A DNA stretch of 48,670 bases, taken from contig JBBHKE010002465.1 of assembly GCA_037447655.1 (NCBI GenBank), forward strand, positions 1 through 48,670, in the 5' to 3' direction. Position 1 is the stretch's first letter. Every line of letters begins with the position of its first letter. The notes beneath the pieces are model-generated. The model worked only from the letters and a program-made list of their open reading frames with translations. It made no database searches and had not been told where the DNA came from. This document shows positions 10,753 to 21,869 of the stretch, one piece after another. The position numbers were made by a program, and so were the translations under genes. Source of the DNA: Zygnema cylindricum (Eukaryota > Streptophyta > Zygnematophyceae > Zygnematales > Zygnemataceae).

Positions 10753-12180
10753 CCCCCTCTTACTGAGATACTCAAAGCCCCCTCTTATTCCATGCCCACA
10801 AACTTCTTTCCCATTTTATAAAATTCCTTCAATGATGCTTTGGTTAACATATCAACATGTTGTTTTTTAAATAGGTACACAGGCTAATTCAACTTCGTTG
10901 TTTGAAACCAAATTTCAAACAAAATGCCACTGAATTTTAATGTGTTTAGTGCGCTTATGCAAAATAGGATTTTTGCTAGGTGCAATGGAAGACATGTTAT
11001 CACTTAAAATTTGCATGCATTATTTATTCATTTTAACCTCCGATAGAAATTCCTAAATCCACACACCATTTTTCGCGGAATGACATGCGACCATATACTT
11101 CGTAAATGAAAGTTCCACGGTCGGTTGCAAACAGGAATTCCACGAGACGGCTCCATTGTAAGTAAAAACACATATCCTGACGTAGACCTTCCTGTATCAT
11201 GGTCCCCTCCATATTCGGCATCACAATATCCATAACAACTCAAACTCTCATCTTTCTTATAAACAATTCTAAAACTAAGTGTTCTCTCCAACTACCTAAA
11301 AATTCTCTTCACCGCCTCCCAATGTTATTTTTTCGGATTGCCACAATACTAATTAGCCACACTCATTGCGGAATTAATGTCAGGCCTAGTACCTACACTT
11401 AAATACATCAAGCTACCGACCGCCTCCCTATACGAAACATCAACCTCGGGACTTTTGACAAAGTTAGAAATCTTGTCACGGGGATTAAGGGGAGTTCCAA
11501 GAGGCTTACAATCTAAAAACCCAAATCTTTCTAGTACCTCTTTTGCATATTGTTCTTAGCTTAGGTTAATAAATCCGTTCCTCCTCCTTTGAATCTGAAT
11601 TCCCACAACGTATTGTGCATCTCCTAAGTCCGTTATTCTAAAATGCTTCCGAAATTCACTTTAATTCTCCAAGTAAATCCAAGTTGTGAGAGTTGGAAAT
11701 GAAATCATCTACGTATACACAGAAAATTACCATGTCACAACCTTCTCTGCGAATATACACTCCACAATAAACAGTAAGCCTTCTAAATCCCAAAATTAGT
11801 AAAACCTTATGAAGTTTATGATTCCACGTTCTTGGTACCTTCTTCAAACCATACAAAGCATTCCACAACCTCCATACTTTACCATTTTTTCTTGGAACTC
11901 CTTCTCGAATTTTTATATACACCTCCTCCTCTATTTTTCCATTTAAAAAAGTTCTCTCTACATCCATCTGTTGGATATGCATTCCTTTTGCCGTCGCCAT
12001 TGCAATAATTCCTCGCAAAGAATCGAACTTAACTACAAGAGCAAAATTTTTTAAACAGCCAATACCTTCTTTCTGTTGAAAACCTTTACATACTAATCGT
12101 GCCTTATACTTAAGAATTTCTTCGAGGCTCCCGTCTTTGTCAAAAAACCCACTTTGAGTGTATCGCCTTTTTGCCAAATG
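10753..12180 (-). pseudogene. Ty1/copia RT and RNase H (minus strand)
   Basis: C-terminal part of the minus-strand element. Reading right to left: YKARLVCKGFQQKEGI (near 12100), MDVERTFLNG (near 11960), LYGLKKVPRTW (near 11855), FCVYVDD with an intact catalytic YVDD (near 11715), then RNase H GYCDAEYGG (near 11225) and STSGYVFLL, and finally QHVDMLTKAS near 10855. Multiple stops and frame changes separate the blocks. Two copies of AAGAGGGGG (10753 and 10779) mark the primer tract, but no LTR follows. Confidence 0.85.
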
Positions 12181-12869
12181 GTAAGTCTACTTCTTCGAAA
12201 CACCCATTTGATTTCACATAATTAAACTCACTTATAAACGCAGGTTTCCACTTCTCCTCCCACTCGTCTGAGTCTCTAGCCTCTTGATAAGATTAAGGAT
12301 CGGCCGGACGATTTTCTGTAATTGCCTTTCATAAGAGTAAGGATTCCGCCTTTTTTTCTCTAAGTTTGGAAATTGCCCTTTGGTAACGGGTTTGCTTTTT
12401 ATATGACTCTCTTGGTGAGAAACGTTCCGGTGCCTTCCCTTTCGTTGATCTTTTGCTTCTCCGTACATCTTCTGCAAATTCCTTATCCGAATCACTGCTC
12501 TCAATCTTGTCATCGCCCTCCTTTTCAAAAGGTGTCTCTTCTTATATCACGTTTGTATAAGTGGATGATTCTCTAATGACCTTGTCCCCTTGTGTTTTTT
12601 TGCTGGTGGGCTTAGGTTTCGAAACTTTCTCTAATGTCTGCTTTACAAATCGCACCTTTTTCTTTGTCCCTACCTCTATCAAGACTTCTTCTTCTTCCTC
12701 CTCTCCTCTGAATTTCTCATAATCACTCTCCTCTTCGTAATCTTAGGCCCGTTTAGACTCATTACCTCCTTTCACCATCCACTCCAAATTTTCATTGAAC
12801 TCCACATTTCTAGACTCTCTCACTCTTCTAGTAACGAGGTTACAAATCCTATACTGCATTGAGTACTCA
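12181..12869 (-). pseudogene. linker between integrase and RT
   Basis: Minus-strand stretch with only short frames rich in charged residues, as is usual for the variable segment between copia integrase and RT. No motif is retained. Confidence 0.5.
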
Positions 12870-13960
12870 CTACACAAAGTATCCTTCCCATGACCGTGCC
12901 GCAAACTTCCCCTCCTGGTTTTTTTCCTCTTCATACCCCATAGCCTCACATACCCAAATCCTAAAATGTTTTACCGTAGGCACTTGTCTACTCCAAAGTT
13001 CCTCTAGTATTTTGTTGCCTAAAGCCGAGTTTATTCTCCGGTTGGTGACATGATTACTTGGCCTGATAACTTCTCCCCAAAGATGATGTGTGAGTTTGGT
13101 CGTATGGAGCATTGCCCGCACCATCTATTGCAATTTCCATTTTTTCCTCTTTGCAATTCCATTCGATTGTGAGGAATAAAGAGCCGTGATCTGTTGTTTA
13201 ATCCTTGTCTCCTTACAATATTTAGCAAAGGCAAGGAATACACCTCCACGCTCCGATCATAATGCTTTAACATACCTCCCACTTTCCCTCTCTACCATAA
13301 CCACAAATTCTTTAAATGTCTCTAATGCGTTTGACTTTGCTTTTAAAAGGTACACCCATGTCTTGTTGCTGAAATCATCAACTATCACCATAATGTATTT
13401 ATATTTTCCAATGGTTTCTAGATGCATGTCACCACAAAGATCTACATGGACTGGGTCTAAAGGGGCATTTGCCTTGAATTGAAGATCTTTCACTAAATGA
13501 GGCTTCCTTTTATGCTTCCCTTTGGTGCATCCTACACATCCGATGACCTTTTCTCTTGTCGTCACGTTTAGTCCTTTAACCGCACCATGACAAATCATAT
13601 CTTTGATGTTACTCTTTGAAGTATGACACGTATGATGATGCCACAATGTGAGGTTCTCCTTGTTCACCTCTATATTCTAGTTTCCTCCAAATAAGCCTAC
13701 TCTGCATATTTTTAGTTACAACCCCCTCTGCAAATGGTTCTGTTTTACTACTCAAAATGATTCTAACCCCTTCCATGCATGTGGCTCTCCCACCTTTCTT
13801 GTGAAGTTGTAGCACACTTAAGAGATTGATGCACCCCCCTAGATTATAAAGCACATTGTTAAAACTTACTCTATTGACTTTACTTTTCCTTTCCCTATCT
13901 TGTGTTAGTAGATCCAACCGTACTATTCCCACTATATCAATAACCATCATTCAACCATTA
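12870..13960 (-). pseudogene. Ty1/copia protease end and integrase
   Basis: Minus strand. The region after the protease (VLYNLGGCINLLSVLQLHKKGG near 13830) is followed by the pre-integrase HHC/C site (LWHHHTCHTS near 13640; CVGCTKGK near 13540), integrase core start HVDLCGDM (near 13440) and VDDFSNKTWVYLLKAKS (near 13370). The decayed SNGIAKRKK catalytic-Glu region is near 13160, and GKFAARSWEGYFV is near 12890. Several frameshifts and stops. Inactive. Confidence 0.85.
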
Positions 13961-14029
13961 GCAACTATGATGGATTTGGGTATAGTGAGTTTTCTAATGT
14001 CACTAAATAGTCTTGGATCTGAACACATG

Positions 14030-15360
14030 TGATGTGCAGCACGTGAGTCTATGATCCAATTGTTCTCTCCTTGCCTCGTATGTGAAATCAGATATCCTCC
14101 TTTTTTACCTGTGATTCCTCTATGAGTAAAACAAAGAATTCTTGATCTTGTCCCACTGGCCCATCCCCAATAAAATCCCCTCTACTCGATAAGTTACTTC
14201 CTCCACTTCCTCCGCCTCTAAATTGTCCCCTTCCGCGACTGATTCCCTTTTGATAACAACCGCGACTAGTGTGTCCCCATTTTCTGACAAATGTTTCTCT
14301 CCTTGCCTCGTGTGTGAAATAAGATATCCTCCTTCTTTTCCTGTGATTCCTCCATGAGTAATACAAAGAATTCTTGATCTTGTCCCACCGGCCCATCCCT
14401 AATAAAATCCCCTCTACTTGATGAGTTATTTCCTCCACTTCCTCCGCCTCTAAATTGTCCCCTTCCGCAATTGATTGCCTTTTGATAACAACCGCGACTA
14501 GTGTGTCCCCATTTCTGACAAATGTTATATTGTTTACTTTTGTCTGGTCATTCAAAGGAGTCATGCCAAGTCTCATTACAATTATAACATGATATCAGGT
14601 ATCGCGTTGATATGAGCCTCTCATTGGGGCCAGTGACCTGCAACCTCGTCCACAAGGTCCACCTCCTCTTCCCCTAGATCCCCTTAAGCTGTAAGGTTCT
14701 CCATCATCCTCCTCTTGATAACTCGGATAAGATGACCCATTGTTTTCCTCTTTTGATGTTGCTTTCTCCTTCTCCGTACTCTTCAAGTGATTAATAGCGT
14801 ATGTCATTGTCAATTTCTCTCGCTCCTTGATGACCTCCTTCGCTACAGCAAATTTGCTTTGAAGACTCCTCATAAAAACAAACAACCTCTCTTTTTCTTT
14901 AGTGAAGTTATTGAGTGAATTAAGTTGTTTTAAGATGACATTAAACCATTTGACTTCGTCATCAATAGACTCATTCTCCTTCTTTCTTAACTCAATATAC
15001 TCTTTAAAGAGATAATTTTCATTTGCCTCAAACCCCTTTTCAAATGCATTTTGCAAAGCGTCCAACAATCATAAGCCCTATCATGAGTTAGAAGATGTTC
15101 ATGCATACAACCAACACAACTCTGTATTAGTGCGGTGGAGGCCGCCATATCTTTCTTGTCCCACTTTTTTGCTCCGACTGGATCCATAGATGGATCCCGT
15201 CGTGTTTCTTCTCCAATAACAATGTCCCAAAAAAAAATCGGTTTGAATGCTCCTCTAATGTATCTCTTCCAAAAAGCATAGTTGGAACTCCTGGTCTTAT
15301 TAAACACTTTAAGATCATCATCTTCGCTCTCTGTAATTCAATGGTGTCCATTCCCCCCAT
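14030..15360 (-). pseudogene. Ty1/copia gag (minus strand)
   Basis: Minus-strand gag. The ATG at 15358-15360 follows the LTR leader. NYAFWKRYIRGAF lies near 15270, the DCWTLCKMHLKRG block near 15060, and YIELRKKENESIDDEVKWFNVI near 14960. A Gly/Arg-rich basic region is at 14640-14690. Zinc-knuckle remains (KWGHTSRGCYQKG) are present twice because of a 232-bp tandem duplication. The frame is broken by shifts at about 15060 and 14590. It belongs to the element that continues to 10753. Confidence 0.8.
14064..14527. repeat. 232-bp tandem duplication in gag
   Basis: TTGCCTCGTRTGTGAAATMAG occurs at 14071 and 14303, and the match between the two units runs through 14527 with scattered substitutions. 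The period is not a multiple of three, so it disrupts the gag frame. Divergence between the copies means it is old. Confidence 0.85.
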
Positions 15361-16508
15361 AAAATTCGCAGGTCTGAGGAAGCTTATCTAGTTAGTGCCG
15401 ACTACAAGTTAATAAAAACCCAAATGATTGACCCCTTTGACAACCAGAACCCTAATACAGCTTCACCCTTATGAAATAAGACTTTCTGTGTGCTTAGTTT
15501 CACCACAGAATGCAAAGTTAGAATATGAGTTTTGGACACATTCACCCACTTTGACTTCCCCTTAGAAATGCAGCCACCCTGGTAGGCAAAAACTCTGATC
15601 GACTAAACCCCTGTGTAGCGTGGACTCCGTTAAGTCCGCAGCAAAAAGAATCTCTGAACTTGCTCCTTTGAGCTGTAAGTTTTGGAGGGTCAAAGTTGAC
15701 CTTTTGTACAAGATGCCCTTTGGGAGAGGCGGCTACCTACCAGAAATATTCTAAGTCCTATCTCTCTCTAAGACTCTATTACTGACGTACGGCACCATTC
15801 ACTTTACTGTGCCGTACATAAAAGTACATGTGTTGGTGTACTTTCTCTACGACCATCATACGATATGGCCGAAATGTCGACATATGTCATATCATTTGTT
15901 TGCGTAATCTTCCGAGTAGTTGCAATCTAATGTTGACGTGCCACGTGTCACTTGACGTGGCAATGATTGTAAAACTCCAAAAGTTTATATTCCGCCATCG
16001 CGGCGCCTATCGTGGCCGTCCGATCAAATCTAGCTTTATTTTTAGCCGTTAAAAATAGACGTGCGGTATTTGTTTTGCCGTCGAAACAAACGCGCCGCAT
16101 CCATTTTATACAATACATAAAACTATACTCTGTACTATCTATAACTGTATCTATGCACTACGATTATATTTCTTGTTAGATGAACTAGTCTACGTGTAAC
16201 TATTTAAATGTTTATCAAACCCTATTTGTGTTAGTCTAGCTCTAGAATAAACGGACAAAGCTACCGGCTATCGGAATCTTGACGGACGGTAGGTACCAGT
16301 ATAAAATCTTGGGTCCGTCAACATTCATTTTAGTAAACCTACCATTTATCTACACGTGTCTTTCTGGAGGGCTTAGGCATCCATGGCTCCAGCTCCCTTT
16401 CCAACCTTCATTGACTACAACAAGTGTGGGGGCTTGGAGAAGGGAGTCAGAGGCAAAATGCTCTTTTTCTATCCTAATAAAGACCTAGAAAATACTCAAA
16501 TATCAACA
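15361..16508 (-). mobile_element. 5' LTR and leader, copy A (minus)
   Basis: On the minus strand it starts TGTTGATATTTGAG at 16508 and runs to the gag ATG at 15360. It matches 23790-24935 (copy B), 27644-28392 (copy C, truncated) and, inverted, 21870-23029 (copy D). Conserved blocks include a GTACGGCAC/GTACGGACC region near 15790, a G-box CACGTG at 15942-15947, and a palindromic GCCTCT start region. The LTR/leader boundary inside is not resolved. Confidence 0.75.
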
Positions 16509-16804
16509 CTCTCCTCCTATTCCTCATAAAGTTGAGACTTCCCCTTCTTTTTCTTTATTTTCTTTGAGTTGTGTGAGTCTCCACTTACACCTCCATCTCC
16601 ATCATCTCCTTGTGTTTTGAGAAACTCCTGAAAACGTTCAAACATTCCCTAATCCATCTTCACATTTTTCTCCCCCCATTCGTCATACTTGTCAAATTGT
16701 GTCCCTTTAACTCCTCCTCCACTAACTCCCCAACTAGCTCCTCCACTAGGTTCCGCCGGGGATGTCCGTTTCTCCGCCATACTAGCAAGCGTTGCTAGTA
16801 ACCC
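16509..16804 (-). pseudogene. 5' coding end of another copia element
   Basis: Directly downstream (minus sense) of a primer site and LTR. A short ATG frame starts near 16780 with a Ser/Gly-rich, low-complexity N-terminus, has a stop near 16650, and a Lys-rich tract near 16560. It is cut by LTR copy A at 16508. It is gag-like by position only; no conserved gag motif remains. Confidence 0.45.
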
Positions 16805-16816
16805 GCTTCGATACCA
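16805..16816 (-). other. primer binding site
   Basis: Minus strand TGGTATCGAAGC, two bases past the LTR terminus CA. It is close to the tRNA-Met-type copia site and to 8555-8566. Confidence 0.7.
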
Positions 16817-16818
16817 AT

Positions 16819-17012
16819 TGAAAGATAACAAACCAAATAAAAGACAAACACAACAAGAGTGTTCCTCCAAAAATTCAATATATTAAGCACAATGCAATTA
16901 CACAACTCTTTTTTCTCCTCCTTCTACTTCTGACCTTTCTACGCCTCCTTAATAAGCTACGCCTCCAAAAGTTCACTCTACCATGAAGTCTCAACAAATA
17001 TATATGTAGACA
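16819..17012 (-). mobile_element. 5' LTR, about 194 bp
   Basis: Minus strand TGTCTACATATA to ATCTTTCA, followed by a primer site. It is nearly the same as 7784-7976. Together they show a short-LTR copia family distinct from the 1.1-kb LTR family. Confidence 0.7.
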
Positions 17013-17564
17013 ACTAAGAACGCGTGGCAAAGTATACGGCCGACTAAAGGTAGTCGTCCTAAGTTAGTTGACCAACAATGAAAGTCAACTACCAGCCGAC
17101 TTGAACTACATGGTACGACTAGAAATTAAGTGAACCGAAGCGACCAAACAATTTCCACGTCAGTTCTATAGTACGACTTGAACTCGCGCGAAACAAAATG
17201 AGCAAACAACTTATACGTCACTTTAAACATCTAGCGACAAAAATAATTCATCGCTGGTCGTCGCTACTTTAGCTACGAGAATGTCTCGTCGCTAAGTGAG
17301 TGCTCAGTACTTACTCCTAACAGACTCCATGAAACTGTCGCTCCACTCAAAACAAAAGCGTAACCTGAGGTTGACTTTCTTTAGTCAAAATCACCTCTTT
17401 ACTCCACGTCAGATTAACCGGTATATACCAAACTTCCACTCAATTTATATAATAGGCTGATGTTGATTGTACCAGCCACGTAGAAATTTGCACGCTTCAT
17501 GGCATTTTAATGAGTCTTTTTTAGCGCATGGCAATATACGCTGACGACGAAAACTGCCAGCCAT
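17013..17564. other. unassigned
   Basis: No coding or repeat match was recognised. Words such as TCGTCGCTA recur (17266, 17287) and also occur near 8217, which hints at an old shared repeat. Confidence 0.35.
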
Positions 17565-18956
17565 ATGCCAGGTATTCTAACTACACTAAGGATCATTAGA
17601 ACCGGATTGATGCAAACATGTTCGGTGTCCGTGCATGATCATTTCCTCACGCATAGCACCGCACACGGATGTTGGAAGGCATTGGAATCCCAATTTGAGA
17701 GGGGAATCCAAAACAAGGGGCAATATATGTTTTCCGATTTCATGCAATTTAAAATGAAATCCAACGAATCTTTTGACGATGCCGTGAAGAGATTCAATAC
17801 TATTGCTGAGCAACTTCTTAACAACGGGAGAGTGATCACCGAGGAGGACAAAGTAACCGGATTTTTGAATGCATTACCGGATAAGTGGATCCACCTCAAG
17901 GAGATTTTACTTGCGAGGGAAAATAACACCTACGAGTTTATTGTGAATTATTTAAAGATGGCGGAAAGTAATCGTGTTAGCTCTTGAAAGGGCTCCTTGA
18001 GCATGGGAACTTTGAATGTGACCGCTCCCGAATTCGCGGATTTGCATTATTTTCGTGGAAGAGGGGGTGGAAAAGGAGGAGGTACGAGAGGTCGTGGAAA
18101 ATGGCTTGATAAAGGTGGAAATCTAAGATCTCGGACCGCCCAAAATGATAGTAGCAACGTCTTGTGTTTCTGTTGCAACCGGCTCAGTCATATTTTGTCT
18201 TCGTGTCCGAAAAAAGAGAGAAAATACTTCAATTGTGGGAAAGTAGGCCACACGAGCCAACAATGCTACTCTAAATTTAGTAGCGGAGGAGTAAGAGGCG
18301 GTCGCGGTTTTGGTGGTCGCGGTCGCGGACGTGATATCGGTGGTGGTCGTGGACGCTATGGCGGTCATGGCGGAAGCCATGGAAATTTCGTTGACTTGGG
18401 AAATTTTGAAGGAGACGAAGGAGGACAAACGTTCACTTGTCTTCACCTCTCTGTTGATTCATTAAGTGAACCAAGTGACGCACGCGAAAAAGAGTGGATA
18501 ATTGACACGGGAGCGTCTCGCCAGCTGTGTACAGATGTTACATTGTTTGACGACATGCGTTCACTTACCGTACCAAAATTAATCACGGTCGCAAGTGGAC
18601 AAACAATTACGATTGGTAAAGTGGGTACAGTTCGATTGAATTTGCCCACATGGGACCATTTTGGAAACGAAACAATATCGGAGGCGCGCTTATTGAGCGT
18701 CCAATATACTCCGGACGGTTCCGTCAACTTGTTAAGCGTACCCCAAATTCAGCGCGCTGGTGGGAGCGTAGTCGCCACAAGCGATTCGGCGATTTGCATA
18801 TATCGCGCCGACGGCAAATTAATCGGCGAAGGCAAAGTCACCAATTCGATGCATAGTCGATTTTTATGGAAGCGACCGAGGAAGAATGCTTCTTCCATGG
18901 GCATTCTAAATCAATATGGCACCATCGAATGTGTCATACATCCGAAGGAAATTTGA
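17565..18956 (+). pseudogene. Ty1/copia gag and protease, second copy
   Basis: Starts inside gag (the N-terminal NYA-W block is missing). HGCWKALESQFERG is near 17670 and FDDAVKRFN near 17775. A stop at 17985 separates a Gly/Arg-rich region, a good zinc knuckle CFCCNRLSHILSSC (near 18170) and a second one whose first Cys is Tyr. The protease motif EWIIDTGAS lies near 18493 and is followed by VPQIQRAGGS. Same family as 8864-10752 and generally less decayed. Confidence 0.85.
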
Positions 18957-19914
18957 GGAGAATGATAAAAATGGCATGTGTAAGAGGATTTGATCTTGCT
19001 ACAGGTGAAAAAGTAAATAGATACGATGGATCTAGTCAAAGACGACAAATTCGGAAACCACATCCTACAAAGGATGTGAAATTTCGGGCTCAACATCCAT
19101 TCGAGCTTGTCCACGTCGATCTATGTGGAAAAATTAAGCCAAAGAGTCTTAGAGGAAATCGATATATTATGGTCATCGTTGATGATTATTCGAGATTTTC
19201 GTGGGTCCGATTATCGAAGAGGAAATCGGATGCTCTTGAAACTATTATTGAGTGGCATGCATTTGCCGAAAGACAATGCGAGCAAAAATTGAAAGCAATT
19301 CGTGCGTATAATGGAGGCGAAATTATCACATTCAAGAGGTATTGTAAGGAGAAAGGAATTACCCAACAATTCACTTCACCTTATTCTCCGGAATCAAATG
19401 GAGTTGCCGAAAGGAAGAATAGGACATTACAAGAAATGGTGAGAGCGATGGTGCATTCGGCCGGTCAAAGTATCTCATTATGGGGAGATGCCATCCTCAC
19501 GGCCAATTACATTTGTAATCGGAGACTTACTTCCGTTTCCGGTGATGAAACACCATTCGAATTACTTAATGGGCGCAAACCGGCTCTCCATCATCTCCGA
19601 ATTTGGGGATGTCGTGCGACGGTTTATGTGGATCAAGTGAAAAGGAAAGGAAAATTTGCAGCGAGAAGTTGGCTCAAAATTTTCGTGGGCTACAGTACGA
19701 AAGGAAATATTTATCGTGTATTCGATCCAGTTCTTCGTATTGTGGAAAAATCCTGAAATGTTAATTTTCATGAAGACTTAAAATCGGTTATTGAGAAATC
19801 GGCGGAATTGAAGATTAATCTTGATTTCTATGAGGTAGACGATGCTACAAATTTCCTGGAAATTGAGGACTCGGATTCGGATGAGGAGCTGAAACCCTCC
19901 CTTCAACAACCCTA
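18866..19914 (+). pseudogene. Ty1/copia integrase, second copy
   Basis: Frame-shifted relative to the protease. The HHC part of the pre-integrase site is kept (IWHHRMCHTSE near 18910), but the C-x2-C pair is lost (YDGS near 19024). The integrase core has HVDLCG (near 19113), then RAYNGGE where family members have Asp at the Tyr position (near 19303), and SNGVAERKNRTL with the catalytic Glu (near 19397). A stop at 19754 is followed by more of the same frame to 19914, where the element ends before RT. It cannot catalyse integration. Confidence 0.85.
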
Positions 19915-20309
19915 AAAAGTACAAAATTATACGGACATTGTACGCCGTAAAAGTACAGAAAATGTAAGGCAGTTGTACTAAAACATACTGGAATGTACAG
20001 GAATGAACCCTAACAACCCTAAAATTTTGTGTATCGGTAAAAAAATTATCGCGATAACACCGATAACGATAGTTATCGGTTATTGAAAAGTCAGAGGTCC
20101 CGATATATCGGTTAGAGACCAACAAATTCCATGTAGGCGATAACTTTAAAAAAATATAGTATACATATAATAGTACAATATAACATACTGTATTATATTA
20201 TTAACTTTATATAGCGTGCCATGCCACGTATAATGAATCTGTTCCGTATCTATTTAACTGAAATTTATTACAGACAGCGCAACACATAAACGTCTTAATA
20301 TTTAAACAA
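19915..20309. other. spacer with TATCG-rich repeat
   Basis: Holds GTACA-rich DNA and, at 20029-20120, a block of ATCGGT/ACCGATA words starting GTGTATCGGTAA. Its inverse end occurs at 31694-31705 and a related block at 35941-36069. No coding signal. Confidence 0.5.
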
Positions 20310-20317
20310 TACTTTAT

Positions 20318-21126
20318 GGGAATTGAACATGGCAATGACTGTTTTGGTTGCGCGCAGTCACTTACGTCATTTTGTCAAAAAATGTACGTTTGAAGTACAC
20401 ATAGGTACAAGTAAAGTACCGCTGAGTCTAAATTTGACGGTCAATCGGTTGGTCAGCTTTGACTTTCAAAATATTGTTTCAACCGCTTAAACTTTTGTCG
20501 TGCTTGCGAACGTCAAGCATTATAATAAAATTAGCAATTCACACGGCCGGCGAACGTTTACGCCAACAAAACTGCGACAACTACATGAAAATAAAAGTGT
20601 TGCTGCGACAACTACATGAAAATAAAAGTGTTGCAGACAATCACTTTTTGTTGTTACGTGAGCTCCACGGTGAGAGCACGCTGGATATTAACTTCGCCGC
20701 AAAATTGAAATTTAGTCGTATAAGCGTTACATTGAATTTAGACGCAAATTGAAGCGAAACCTCTTTAAACTGAAGTACTCTAAGTCTTGAACGGAAATAT
20801 TAAAACGCACGAAACGAAATTTCGTTGTCAATGTAAGAATGTTGATTCGTAGATAGTGTGGCTTAATTTCGTCGCACATGACGACGCACATTTTTTTCAT
20901 TTAATTTCAGTTGATATTTTTACGCCGGTTCGTTTTATTGTAGTGTACAAAGTTTAGGCGGTTGAAACAATATTTTGAAAGTCAAAGCTGTCCAACCAAT
21001 TGACCGTCAAATTTAGACCCAACAATACGTTACTTGTACCAAAGTGTACTTCAAAAGTACATTTTTTGACAAAATGACGCAAGTGACTATGTGCAACCAA
21101 AACAATCACTGCCATGATCAATTCCG
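20318..21126. mobile_element. 809-bp long-TIR DNA transposon
   Basis: Terminal inverted repeats of about 185 bp (20318-20503 and 20941-21126; outer ends GGGAATTGAACATGGC and, inverted, CGGAATTGATCATGGC). It is flanked by an exact 8-bp direct repeat TACTTTAT (20310-20317 and 21127-21134). Long TIRs suggest a Mutator-like layout, whereas 8 bp is the hAT/P length; MULEs usually make 9 bp. The interior has no transposase frame and contains a 31-bp tandem duplication. Non-autonomous. Confidence 0.85.
20576..20637. repeat. 31-bp tandem duplication
   Basis: Two adjacent copies of a unit containing GACAACTACATGAAAATAAA inside the 809-bp element. Confidence 0.8.
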
Positions 21127-21359
21127 TACTTTATATGGTATCGAAACGAAAAATTTACATTACATTGTAAAATTTTAAATCAAACTTTTTCGAAAAATAG
21201 ACGTATAGACTAACAGAGCAGACGAACACATCTGTCAAACTGCCGCCATTTAGTAAAACCTACTACCAACATCTTTTGGAAAGGGCTCTTAATTGAGGAA
21301 ATATTAGTTTTTTATAAAATATTAAAATATATATTTATTTGTTCTGATGGATTATTAGG

Positions 21360-21869
21360 AAAAAGAAAACAACATCGTAGGAGGAGAGGAGGATGGGACA
21401 CAGACAAATTTTGACGAGGAGGTAGAAGAGATTCAAAACATGAAAGAATTAGAGAACTTTAAAAAAAATTAAGGATGAATGCAAACATGCTATAAAAACC
21501 ATTATGAAAAAAGCAGTATCCAAGGTATGGCAACATTTTTAAGGTATTGCAAGATGGCAAACATTCAGATAAGGCATAATGTATTCACTGTGACATGCTT
21601 GTGGTTAGAGGGAAGTCGTTGAGCCCCTCAAATTAAGTGTCTCACCTGAAGCATAAACACGAAAATTTATTTGCAGCCGAGAAACTGAAGGAGATTGAAG
21701 AGAAACCAGGAGCACTCGAGGACTTCATCAATAAGGGGGTTGCGTGCTCTTTTAATGTCAGCTCTTTTAAAGACAGGCTTATTCGCTGGATAGTTTTGGA
21801 TTCCCAAGCGCTAAGTGTGACAGAGAGCGAGGAGTTTCGTGAGATTATCACAGGGTTAGCATCGAAAAA
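21360..21869 (+). pseudogene. hAT transposase, N-terminal part
   Basis: The plus strand encodes an acidic N-terminus (near 21390-21450), then a BED zinc finger in pieces: SKVWQHF (near 21519), CIHCDML (near 21580) and HLKHKH (near 21643). Next comes the hAT motif RWIVLDSQALSVTESEEFREIITGL (21780-21858). Stops and a frameshift interrupt the finger. The frame is cut at 21870 by an LTR start. The C-terminal part of a hAT transposase lies at 29689-30526 in the same orientation, so this may be one split element. No TIR was assigned. Confidence 0.8.
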
